Shown: piece after piece, positions 1 through 5,964 of the stretch | Numbering within the stretch: position 1 is the first letter of the stretch | Layout of the letters: the number at the start of each line of letters is the position of its first letter | Assembly: GCA_964465375.1 (NCBI GenBank) | Contig: CAYXIJ010000049.1 | Location: 1-5,964 of the forward strand | Length of the DNA stretch: 5,964 bases | DNA from: CAJWKT01 sp964465375 | GTDB lineage: Bacteria; Pseudomonadota; Gammaproteobacteria; Steroidobacterales; Rariloculaceae | Reading direction: 5' to 3' | Notes under the pieces: model-generated | What the model saw: only the letters and a program-made list of their open reading frames with translations | What the model was told of the DNA's origin: nothing | Database searches by the model: none | Translations under genes and position numbers: made by a program

Positions 1-1
1 T

Positions 2-181
2 TTTGATCAAGCCGGTACCCAATGCATAAAAAATTCCAGAATTAATGTAGATCTTGCTGAATTAATAGGGATGACCTACCCTGAATTTAAGATTTTGTTA
101 GAACAAAAATTGCCTAAAAATGTTTTGAAAAAATCTCCTCTAAGTTCCGGGAGTATCGAGCCCCATAATCGCTCCAGCTAA
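2..181 (+). CDS. 3' end of an unrecognised protein, partial at left edge
   Basis: One plus-strand frame is open from base 2 to a TAA at 179-181 and gives 59 residues; the start lies outside the window. The other two plus frames and all three minus frames have stops in the first 113 bases, so if this stretch codes, it does so here. The middle reads like a real protein (INVDLAELIG, then MTYPEFKILLEQKLPKNVL), mixed charged and hydrophobic and probably helical. The last part, roughly from residue 38 on, overlaps the 3' end of the glycosyltransferase gene on the other strand by 68 bases, a tail-to-tail arrangement. That tail may be a non-conserved extension created by read-through into the neighbour. 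I do not recognise the family. By position it could be another gene of a polysaccharide region, but that is inference only. Confidence 0.45.
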   Translation, partial: FDQAGTQCIKNSRINVDLAELIGMTYPEFKILLEQKLPKNVLKKSPLSSGSIEPHNRSS

Positions 182-1289
182 AGCCGTTCTCTATAGTAAT
201 TTTTGCTGCTTTTCCTATGCGTTTAACTTCTTCCCTGTTTTGATAAAAATACAATATCTTTTTTTTCAGGGCTTCTTTATTTCTGATAGGCACAATAAAG
301 CCGTTCTTTTCCGGCTCCACAAGTTCTGTTGCTCCTGTATTTTCTGTGACAATTATTGGCAATTGACAGGCCATAGCTTGGGCCTGGACCATGGCTAACC
401 CATCGTCAATTGAAGCTAAACAAAATATATCGCACTGACTATAATACCAGTGGAGATCTGATTGTTTTTTAGCGCCGTGCAGAACGATATTTCCATTCTG
501 GTATTTGTTGATTATGTCATTCATTCTGGGATCTATTGATCCCACTAGCCATAGCTCAGAATTCTCTAAATCTAATTCTGAAAATGCCTGAAGGAGGTAG
601 GGAATGCCCTTGCGAAAACTAATTTCTCCACAATGAATAACCCTGAAAATATCACTCTCTTTTTTTACTGGGTAGAATTCGTCAAGATCGACACCATAAG
701 GATTTTTTATCAATTTACTTTCTGGTATTCCGTATTCGAGAAAGGAGTTAACAACGGATTGACTGGGCACAGAAATATAATCTGAAAGTTCATATTCCAG
801 AAGCTCTCTTTGCCAGTGGCTATAATTTGGTATGCTGGGAACTAACCGTTTTTTTGGATCAAAGAAAGTAAGTCCTTGCTTTTTTGCTTCTTCTCTAATT
901 ATCTTCATTTGATAGTTGTAATGAAAACTTCCTCTTTCAAGGATAAAAATTTTCCCGAGATTTTTTGCCTGTAAAATTGCCTCTAGACTGTTTCCACTCC
1001 AACCTATGCAGATATCTGCTTCGGTTACATATTTTGAAGCAGCCTTAGCAAGGCCTCTTTGCGCGATGTTTTCTAATTTATTTCTCGGAAAAAATCCTAC
1101 TCTATCAACATATCTTTTATAGATTTCTAGGGATAACTTGCTAACAATTTTATTTTTTGGAATACCCCATTGTTGTACCTTAAACTTAGGGTAGGTTGTT
1201 ATAAGTTTATTGAGATGCCCCCTTTTTTCTAGCTCAGCTGCTAAGTTAAAAGCATGAAAACGCCCAACTACTGATACATTAATTTTCAT
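114..1289 (-). CDS. GT4-type glycosyltransferase (group 1 family)
   Basis: This is a 391-residue cytoplasmic glycosyltransferase with the two-Rossmann-domain GT-B layout. It is expected to move a sugar from a nucleotide-sugar donor to a glycan or lipid acceptor, as in surface polysaccharide synthesis; the actual substrates cannot be read from the sequence. The N-terminal domain begins MKINVSVVGRFHAF, with an acceptor-side Rossmann start and RFHAFNLAAEL at residues 10-20. The donor domain begins near residue 215 with VIHCGEISFRKGIPYLLQAF, followed by LWLVGS. The family's EX7E region lies at about 295-312 (DDGLAMVQAQAMACQLPI), followed by NTGATELV and NGFIVP. Both acidic positions of EX7E are altered here, to Asp and Gln. 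The ATG at 1289 is preferred over one at 1331 because the family-like sequence starts there and it leaves a 16-base gap after the lipoprotein stop, whereas the longer form overlaps that gene. Its ribosome binding site is weak (AAAGAA). The length is normal for the family and the gene is strongly AT-rich. Confidence 0.9.
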   Translation of the reverse strand: MKINVSVVGRFHAFNLAAELEKRGHLNKLITTYPKFKVQQWGIPKNKIVSKLSLEIYKRYVDRVGFFPRNKLENIAQRGLAKAASKYVTEADICIGWSGNSLEAILQAKNLGKIFILERGSFHYNYQMKIIREEAKKQGLTFFDPKKRLVPSIPNYSHWQRELLEYELSDYISVPSQSVVNSFLEYGIPESKLIKNPYGVDLDEFYPVKKESDIFRVIHCGEISFRKGIPYLLQAFSELDLENSELWLVGSIDPRMNDIINKYQNGNIVLHGAKKQSDLHWYYSQCDIFCLASIDDGLAMVQAQAMACQLPIIVTENTGATELVEPEKNGFIVPIRNKEALKKKILYFYQNREEVKRIGKAAKITIENGFSWSDYGARYSRNLEEIFSKHF

Positions 1290-1305
1290 ATTTTCTTTTG
1301 TTAAC

Positions 1306-2670
1306 CTATGAATTGACGTGCGTAGGCTCAATTAGTCCATTAAGGCTGTATTTTGAAAGAAAGCTCCAAATTACTTGTACCGCACTGATATCTGAGCCTA
1401 TCCCAATTTCTGGCCACTGGTGCCCCATTCCTTTCATTTTGTAAAGTTGAACATTTACCTGCCCCCTGCAATTTGAATAGCTAATCACATTACTGGAAAG
1501 GCCATCACTGTTTTGGTCGGGCAGTGAGCTTACGGTAGGGAGTGAATCACAGCCATTATAAGTAGACCAATATTTGAGAACTTCATCGATAGGCAGGGTC
1601 CAATTCGCTCCTTCATAAGGAACTGAGCTGTCCGCAGTTCCATGGATTTGCAGTATTGAGGTTGGATGAGTCGGACTACAGGAGTCGAATGTTGTTGGTG
1701 TCATTGATCCTGTGACCGAGGCTATAGCGGCAATTTTTTCGCTCAACAAACAAGCTAGGTGGTAACTCATATAGCCGCCATTAGACATGCCTGTAGAGTA
1801 GACTCTCTCTGAATCAACCCTATACTCGGAAGTTATTTTCTCAATAAGAGCATTGGTAAATCCAATATCATCTGCAGTGCTTTGCCGTGTTTTATTAGCA
1901 CCGACATTCCAGTGTGTAACACCCTCAAAAAGAGAACCTTGAGGTACAACTAAAATAAAATTCTCTTTTTCTGCTAAGTCACGAAAGTCTGCACGTCCTC
2001 GATGGTGACCCTCGGCATTACTGCTATAGCCATGGAAATTAAATAACAACGGGATATCTTTGTCACCATCATAGGACTGAGGCACATACAGGATATACTC
2101 CCTTGCCACTCCATTGTGATTATAAGTGCAGGCTAGTCCCCACCCAAAGTTGGAGCATTCTGTCTTGCTAACACTTAGGGTCAAGATAAAAGTGACCAGT
2201 GTTTCATCGTCAGAGTTTTTCAGAATTAGACTATTGTCCGCCATAGTGGCTTTAACCGCTGAGTTTAAATTTTCTACGTAAGTAGCTTCCTGCTTCATAA
2301 TGCCGACTTCATTTGAGCAGGCCATTTTAGTTAGAGCTATTTTGTCAATATTGACTGACTGACTGGTCGTATCGTAGGTAGCAAAATAGTTATTACACCC
2401 AGTAGAGCCAGAAAGCCTACCGTCGGAGCCAAATATGGCAGTTATATTGGTTCCATTCAGCGGCGTCACGAGATCGTCTCCGCTTCGGTAATACTGGACT
2501 TTCCACCCAACGTCTGGGGTGATTACTTCAGGTATCGGCTCTGGTGCTCTGGAGGTATCTGCAGAACCTCTACCGCCACTGCCACCGCCGCAACTGATCA
2601 GGAATGCGATACAGAGAGAAACAAAATGCCACCTTAGCCTTGAAAAAATACAAAATAATCTTTCTCTCAT
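1306..2670 (-). CDS. Lipoprotein with META/HslJ-like domain fused to PHB-depolymerase/LpqC-type esterase
   Basis: This is a predicted exported serine esterase of 454 residues, anchored as a lipoprotein. From the ATG at 2670 it has a basic N-terminus (RERLFCIFSRLR), a hydrophobic stretch and a lipobox LISC with the lipidated Cys at residue 27, then a Gly/Ser/Pro linker. Residues about 66-163 resemble the META/HslJ domain (GRLSGSTGCNNYFATY, then KMACSNEVGIMKQE). Residues about 190-443 match the esterase family of PHB depolymerases, feruloyl esterases and LpqC: FNFHGYSSN, HWNVG, DDIGF, the nucleophile elbow GMSNGG (Ser296), HGTADSSVPY (Asp347) and GMGHQWP (His417), so the triad is complete. Several Cys (about 172, 181, 307, 331, 374, 401) would suit disulfides outside the cytoplasm. 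The substrate could be a polyester, feruloyl ester or acetylated glycan; none is certain. An upstream in-frame start at 2766 would give an overlong leader; a GTG directly before the ATG is also possible. GGGG eight bases upstream could act as the ribosome binding site. The glycosyltransferase follows after 16 bases. Confidence 0.88.
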   Translation of the reverse strand: MRERLFCIFSRLRWHFVSLCIAFLISCGGGSGGRGSADTSRAPEPIPEVITPDVGWKVQYYRSGDDLVTPLNGTNITAIFGSDGRLSGSTGCNNYFATYDTTSQSVNIDKIALTKMACSNEVGIMKQEATYVENLNSAVKATMADNSLILKNSDDETLVTFILTLSVSKTECSNFGWGLACTYNHNGVAREYILYVPQSYDGDKDIPLLFNFHGYSSNAEGHHRGRADFRDLAEKENFILVVPQGSLFEGVTHWNVGANKTRQSTADDIGFTNALIEKITSEYRVDSERVYSTGMSNGGYMSYHLACLLSEKIAAIASVTGSMTPTTFDSCSPTHPTSILQIHGTADSSVPYEGANWTLPIDEVLKYWSTYNGCDSLPTVSSLPDQNSDGLSSNVISYSNCRGQVNVQLYKMKGMGHQWPEIGIGSDISAVQVIWSFLSKYSLNGLIEPTHVNS

Positions 2671-2912
2671 CACAAGTGCCCCAAAGATTCGTTTCGGGTG
2701 GTCTTTTCTTTTAGGTACCATTTTTAATTTTTTTGGACCACTTAGGTGAGTTGCTAAAATCCACAAAATTAGTTTGTCTGACTGATAAAACCCTCTATAG
2801 CAGAGGAGAGATTTATAAAAATATCGTAAGTAATTAATTTAAAATACTTTTGTGAGCTCTTAAAAATTTTCCTCTATAGTTGGCCGGTAAATTGAAGGCT
2901 AAATATCCAGCA
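2671..2912. other. AT-rich spacer between oxidoreductase and lipoprotein genes
   Basis: About 240 bases with no convincing gene. It should carry the minus-strand promoter of the lipoprotein-glycosyltransferase pair, but I see no clear -35/-10 pair; a TATAAA sits on the minus strand around 2813-2818 without a good -35. The nine bases CCTCTATAG occur twice, at 2792-2800 and 2871-2879, 79 bases apart. Confidence 0.4.
2792..2806 (-). terminator. Short hairpin, possible weak terminator after the oxidoreductase
   Basis: CCTCT and AGAGG pair across a five-base loop. Read on the minus strand the hairpin is followed by GTTTTAT, a short and interrupted T run. It lies about 107 bases past the oxidoreductase stop and 122 bases before the lipoprotein start, which fits the end of one unit before the next. 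The stem has only five or six pairs, so this is a weak candidate. Confidence 0.25.
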
Positions 2913-4247
2913 TTAGAGTGCCGGACCGAGTGTCATGGGGCTGCCATCACTAAACCGAGAGAAGCGAAATCGGCTGAGATCAAACTTTGCCTGTTTTCCT
3001 TGAACCAAAGTTGCCATAATCCTTCCGGCGCCCGGACCAATTCCAAAGCCGTGCCCACTGAAACCGGTAGCTAGAAACAGATTTTTATAATTAGGAATTT
3101 CATCCATCACAGGCACAAAATCCGGTGGTGCATCAATCATTCCGGCCCAAACCTCTTCGATCCGTGCTTTTGCTAGTATCGGTAGGTTGCTCGCCATCAA
3201 TTGCTGAATCTTTCTGGCTACCCGTGGATTGGGCGTTGGATTAAGAACTCTTGTTTGTTCAAAAGGTGTAATTTCATCCCCTTCCCATTTGCGCGTGGGG
3301 AATAATCTTTTGAGTAGGCCATCATCATAACGAATTTTTATGGCGGACCACGTCATTTTTAATGCTGGCAGAAAATCGGCTAAATACCGAAAGCTATCAG
3401 CGCCTAAATAATGGTCTACGTAATTTCCCAACGATAGTGTGTAGCCACCATCTTGACGGCGCCTGAAGGAAAATTTATCTGATCCAGCGCCACCGGAGAA
3501 TGCCTTTGAAACAGCACTGGTACGTACCACTGTGCCTTTCACCAACAATTGCGGAAAACTTACTCCAAGATTAGCAAGAAACGTAGATGACCAAACACCA
3601 CCAGCGCAAACTACCGCCCCAGTACGGACCGCTCCTAGTTCCGTGATAACACCCGATACCGCACCCGCCTGGGTTTCTATTGTACGTGCGGCGCAATTTT
3701 CAATGATTCTAGCGCCTGCTCGCTGAGCAGCCCGGGCTATTGCGGGAACAGCAATAAATGGCTCTGCTCTACCGTCGCTCGGGGTATACATCGCACCCTT
3801 CCATCTGTGTTCAGTGTAATTAAGTTTTTTTCCTAATTCTGCGGCACTTAGAATTTTGGTATCAAGCTGGTATTGCTTGGCGATCTCCATCCATTCTTCA
3901 AATTTTTTCAAATCTTTTTCATTCTCTGCTAGAAAACACAGTCCCTTTCTACTAAAACCAATATCCTCATCAATTTCACTAGCAAAATTTTCCCAGATGC
4001 TTAACGATTCTGTGGCAATGGGCAGTTCTGCTTCGTCCCGCCCCATTTGACGCACCCATCCCCAATTACGGGTTGATTGCTCGCCACCGACCCGACCTTT
4101 TTCACACACCAGCACTGAAAGACCATTTTTTATCAGAGACCACGCAGTAGATATACCAATGATCCCCGCTCCAATTATCACGACATCTACTTCCTCAGGC
4201 AATTCAGTACGAAATGCAATTGGAGAGTTTTTGGATAGCATTGACAT
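2913..4247 (-). CDS. FAD-dependent oxidoreductase, DAO family (D-amino acid / sarcosine oxidase-like)
   Basis: This is a flavoprotein of about 444 residues, expected to oxidise a C-N bond of an amino acid or another secondary or primary amine, passing electrons to oxygen or a membrane acceptor. The N-terminal FAD-binding fold is clear: VDVVIIGAGIIGISTAWSL with GAGIIG at residues 26-31, and the acidic residue Glu49 in LVCEKG that holds the FAD ribose. A segment after it (RNWGWVRQMGRDEAELP, about 60-76) is typical of a DadA/sarcosine-oxidase-like subgroup. The C-terminal FAD motif ATGFSGHGFGIGPGAGRIMA lies at 393-412. The length is normal and the frame intact. The start is uncertain: a GTG at 4262 and ATGs at 4247 and 4241 are in frame, none with a well-spaced ribosome binding site (AAAGG lies 14 bases before the 4247 ATG). 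The substrate cannot be assigned. It is about 240 bases from the next gene on the strand and divergent from the integrase. Confidence 0.88.
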   Translation of the reverse strand: MSMLSKNSPIAFRTELPEEVDVVIIGAGIIGISTAWSLIKNGLSVLVCEKGRVGGEQSTRNWGWVRQMGRDEAELPIATESLSIWENFASEIDEDIGFSRKGLCFLAENEKDLKKFEEWMEIAKQYQLDTKILSAAELGKKLNYTEHRWKGAMYTPSDGRAEPFIAVPAIARAAQRAGARIIENCAARTIETQAGAVSGVITELGAVRTGAVVCAGGVWSSTFLANLGVSFPQLLVKGTVVRTSAVSKAFSGGAGSDKFSFRRRQDGGYTLSLGNYVDHYLGADSFRYLADFLPALKMTWSAIKIRYDDGLLKRLFPTRKWEGDEITPFEQTRVLNPTPNPRVARKIQQLMASNLPILAKARIEEVWAGMIDAPPDFVPVMDEIPNYKNLFLATGFSGHGFGIGPGAGRIMATLVQGKQAKFDLSRFRFSRFSDGSPMTLGPAL

Positions 4248-4310
4248 AATAAAGTTGCGCACCTTTAGATGGCGGAGAGGGTGTCTGCCGTTACCATCTC
4301 TTATGATGTC

Positions 4311-4339
4311 TAGAGAAATCTATATTTATAGTTTATAAT
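4311..4339 (+). promoter_or_regulatory. Likely sigma-70-type promoter for the integrase
   Basis: A perfect TATAAT at 4334-4339 follows a TAGAGA (four of six matches to TTGACA) at 4311-4316, with a 17-base spacer. Transcription would begin near 4346 and give a leader of about 110 bases before the integrase ATG, running through the 12-base tandem repeat. The promoter lies in the AT-rich stretch just left of the composition change, so it may belong to the host flank rather than the element. The region is AT-rich enough for chance matches. Confidence 0.4.
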
Positions 4340-4402
4340 CAATAACATATATAGGTTTTTTGTGCAAGGATATCTCAGGAGATACAGCCGGATCCACGTC
4401 TT

Positions 4403-4426
4403 CCAGTAAGACCGCCAGTAAGACCG
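4403..4426. repeat. Perfect 12-base tandem repeat upstream of the integrase
   Basis: CCAGTAAGACCG occurs twice back to back (4403-4414 and 4415-4426), starting 55 bases before the integrase ATG. The first copy also forms a small inverted repeat with bases to its left, GTCTT at 4398-4402 pairing with AAGAC at 4408-4412. In P4-like elements the attachment site and the integrase's arm-binding and self-repression sites lie just upstream of int, so this is a candidate Int-binding site. It is not shown to be one, and slippage duplication is an alternative. Confidence 0.5.
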
Positions 4427-4457
4427 GAATGAGGTGTGAGTCGGCCAGATAAGGCTG

Positions 4458-5669
4458 ATGAGCGTCAAAATTAATCGATTGTCTGCACGTCAGGTAGAGA
4501 CCCTGCCCCCGGGGTTTCATACCGATGGCGGAGGGCTGTACCTCAGGGTGCGTGATACCGGCTCCCGGGCCTGGGTGTTCCGCTACAGCCGGCGGGGCAG
4601 GACGCGAGAGATCGGGCTGGGGGCCACCCACTCCCGTTCTTTAGCCGATGCCCGCAAGGTGGCTGCAGCGATGCGTATCCTCCTGATCGATGGAGTTGAT
4701 CCGGCCGATGCCCTGCGCCCGACTGATGAGAGGGTAGGACCCAAAGAGACCTTTGCCTCCTGTGCTGAGGCGCTGATCGTCTCCAAACAGTCAGGCTGGC
4801 GGAATGCCAAACACACCCAGCAATGGAGAAATACACTTCGGGATTATGTTTTTCCCGTAATTGGTAAGTTACACCCCGCTGATGTGACGCTTTCTCATGT
4901 GAAAGCTATCCTGGAACCCATCTGGGCGACCAAGACAGAGACGGCAACCCGGGTGCGACAGCGCGTTGAGGCTGTGCTTGACTGGGCCTATGTGCATGAA
5001 CTGCGTACCGGAGAGAATCCGGCCCGGTGGAAGGGGGTACTCGATAAGGTGTTCCCTCCACCCGATAAAGTCAGAGCGGTTAAGCACCATCCAGCATGCC
5101 CCTACGAGGAAGTGCCGCAGCTTATGGAGGCGCTTGCCGGGGAACAGAGCATTCCTTCGCTGTGTTTGCGATTCCTGATCCTGACGGGGGTGCGTTCGGG
5201 GGAGGTACGTGGTGCTCTCTGGGATGAAGTCGATCTTGCCTCCCGCACCTGGACACTTCCTGCCGAGCGCACAAAGATGCAGCGGCCCCACCGTGTGCCC
5301 CTGTCCAGAGGAGCACTGAGGATTATCCGTGCAGTACCCCATATCGTGGGGCAGGATTTCATTTTCCCCGCCGACCAGGGGGGGCAGATGACGGATGTAG
5401 TGCTGAGCAAAGCACTGCATCAATTGATGACAGGGGTCACCGTGCAAGGTTTCCGCTCTTCGTTCCGGCAATGGGCTGAAGAACAGACAAGTTTCCCGAA
5501 AGCTGTGTGTGAGCTTGCCCTGTCACACGTTAACAAAGACCGGGTTGAGGCCGCGTATCAACGCTCAGACCTGTTTGAACGGAGACGGGAACTGATGGAG
5601 GCTTGGGACCAGTTCCTGACAGCCGAAGACCACCTCAGGCTTGTGACTAACCTAACACCCTCGGATTGA
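4458..5669 (+). CDS. int: P4-like tyrosine recombinase / integrase (DUF4102 N-terminus)
   Basis: This 403-residue site-specific recombinase would integrate and excise a genomic island or prophage-like element. The N-terminal arm-binding domain (about 1-90) shows HTDGGGLYLRV, AWVFRY, IGLGATHSRSLADAR and DGVDPADALRP. A core-binding SAM-like domain follows (about 95-185), then a linker with KVRAVKHHPACPYEEVP. The catalytic domain has Arg246 (LTGVRSGEVRG), Lys273 (ERTKM), PHRVPLS, Arg333 (GFRSSFRQWAEE), His357 (ALSH) and the nucleophile Tyr367 (VEAAYQRSDLFERRR). The first residue of the HxxR motif is Gln330 (CAA at 5445-5447) where the family normally has His. Everything else, including the C-terminal RRRELMEAW, looks intact. 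The ATG at 4458 follows AAGG at 4451-4454, closer than ideal. The gene is clearly more GC-rich than the genes to its left, a sign of transfer, and it reads away from them. The gene symbol is generic. Confidence 0.95.
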   Translation: MSVKINRLSARQVETLPPGFHTDGGGLYLRVRDTGSRAWVFRYSRRGRTREIGLGATHSRSLADARKVAAAMRILLIDGVDPADALRPTDERVGPKETFASCAEALIVSKQSGWRNAKHTQQWRNTLRDYVFPVIGKLHPADVTLSHVKAILEPIWATKTETATRVRQRVEAVLDWAYVHELRTGENPARWKGVLDKVFPPPDKVRAVKHHPACPYEEVPQLMEALAGEQSIPSLCLRFLILTGVRSGEVRGALWDEVDLASRTWTLPAERTKMQRPHRVPLSRGALRIIRAVPHIVGQDFIFPADQGGQMTDVVLSKALHQLMTGVTVQGFRSSFRQWAEEQTSFPKAVCELALSHVNKDRVEAAYQRSDLFERRRELMEAWDQFLTAEDHLRLVTNLTPSD

Positions 5670-5685
5670 TTGATCAGTTCTCCCA

Positions 5686-5708
5686 AGTATCGGTTCAATT
5701 TTGATACT
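5686..5708. repeat. Inverted repeat between integrase and downstream gene
   Basis: AGTATC (5686-5691) and GATACT (5703-5708) are perfect inverted copies separated by 11 bases. The pair lies 17 bases after the integrase stop and about 43 bases before the next ATG. No T run follows directly, so it does not look like an intrinsic terminator. It could be an operator or a protein-binding site, or chance. Confidence 0.3.
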
Positions 5709-5750
5709 GGTACGCTCTTGCCCGGCGGTTTTAGTTTTTGAGGAAAACCA

Positions 5751-5964
5751 ATGGCGGTTCTATGTGAAGCGATTTCGGTGGTTATTAGACGTGATTCGAT
5801 TGACGCTTTTTACAAAGGTGGGTGGTCTGCCTTTCAAAATGATGTGCCCAACAAAGCTATGTGTACGGACGAAGAGCTAGTACGAGTCGGTTTTATGTCA
5901 CCTGACGCCGTGGGTGCCTACATCGAGAAACTGGAAGCCAACGGACTTCAATTTCAACCGAAGA
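5751..5964 (+). CDS. N-terminal part of an unrecognised small protein, cut by the right edge
   Basis: An open frame starts at ATG 5751 and runs off the window, giving 71 residues so far. It begins MAVLCEAISVVIRRDSIDAF and continues with GGWSAFQNDVPN, MCTDEELVRVGFMSPDAVGAYIEKLEANG, the kind of compact, alternating pattern expected of a conserved soluble protein. There is no signal peptide or membrane segment in the visible part. A strong ribosome binding site, GAGGA at 5740-5744, lies six bases before the ATG, which supports this start. It reads in the same direction as the integrase, 81 bases after its stop, so it may be the first cargo gene of the element. Alternatively it could be host sequence on the far side of a very short insertion. 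The composition is intermediate. I do not recognise the family and assign no function. Confidence 0.75.
   Translation, partial: MAVLCEAISVVIRRDSIDAFYKGGWSAFQNDVPNKAMCTDEELVRVGFMSPDAVGAYIEKLEANGLQFQPK

Noticed and set aside
1290..1331. N-terminal extension of the glycosyltransferase (14 residues)
   Set aside because: It overlaps the lipoprotein stop, is not family-like, and the usual Rossmann start begins at the ATG at 1289.
2519..2749. Plus-strand frame of 76 codons antisense to the lipoprotein leader
   Set aside because: Its Pro-rich stretch is the complement of the Gly-rich linker; there is no ribosome binding site or motif of its own.
2671..2766. N-terminal extension of the lipoprotein (32 residues)
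   Set aside because: It would put the lipobox Cys at residue 59, too far for a normal lipoprotein signal; the start at 2670 gives a typical 26-residue leader.
2880..3074. Plus-strand frame of 64 codons at the end of the oxidoreductase
   Set aside because: It is antisense to the conserved C-terminal FAD motif and shows no protein-like pattern.
4263..4457. tRNA gene as integration target next to the integrase
   Set aside because: I found no cloverleaf-like arrangement or T-loop GTTCRANYC sequence in the spacer upstream of the integrase.
4326..4631. Minus-strand frame of 101 codons across the integrase start
   Set aside because: Low-complexity Pro/Ala-rich start, no family resemblance, and it overlaps the conserved integrase N-terminus.
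4869..5471. Long open frame of 200 codons on the minus strand inside the integrase
   Set aside because: It lies wholly within a well-supported integrase gene of high GC, where long antisense frames arise by chance. Its translation is rich in Pro, Arg, His and Cys with no recognisable motif.
5709..5740. Intrinsic terminator after the integrase (GC-rich bases followed by TTTTAGTTTTT)
   Set aside because: The T-rich run is present, but the bases before it do not form a convincing stem.

Overview
The window is bacterial DNA and most likely from a Gram-negative proteobacterium. The support is a lipobox-type signal peptide on a predicted envelope lipoprotein, a P4-like (DUF4102-type) tyrosine integrase, and a DAO-family oxidoreductase with proteobacterial-looking motifs. 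A marine or other environmental gammaproteobacterium would fit, but the sequence alone does not fix the taxon.

Left part (about 1-4350) is AT-rich, and its three complete genes all read on the minus strand. In transcription order they are a FAD-dependent DAO-family oxidoreductase (2913-4247), a lipoprotein that joins a META/HslJ-like domain to a PHB-depolymerase/LpqC-type esterase (1306-2670), and a GT4-type glycosyltransferase (114-1289). Only 16 bases separate the last two, so they are probably co-transcribed. The oxidoreductase is separated from them by about 240 non-coding bases and is probably its own unit. At the left edge an open plus-strand frame (from before base 1 to 181) runs into the window and overlaps the 3' end of the glycosyltransferase tail to tail. 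It may be the end of another gene of a surface-polysaccharide region.

Right part (about 4380-5964) is visibly more GC-rich and reads on the plus strand. It holds a full-length P4-like tyrosine recombinase (4458-5669) and, 81 bases later, the start of a small unrecognised protein with a strong ribosome binding site (5751 to beyond the window). Upstream of the integrase are a good sigma-70-like promoter and a perfect 12-base tandem repeat, where Int-binding or attachment sequences would be expected. The composition break and the integrase suggest that the left boundary of an integrated element lies around 4340-4450, with the element extending to the right past the window. No tRNA is visible at this junction.

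The most notable points are a His-to-Gln change in the integrase HxxR catalytic motif, the 12-base tandem repeat before the integrase, the META-esterase lipoprotein fusion, and the unknown gene directly behind the integrase. The visible sequence does not by itself show a new multi-gene system; the right flank would be the place to look.
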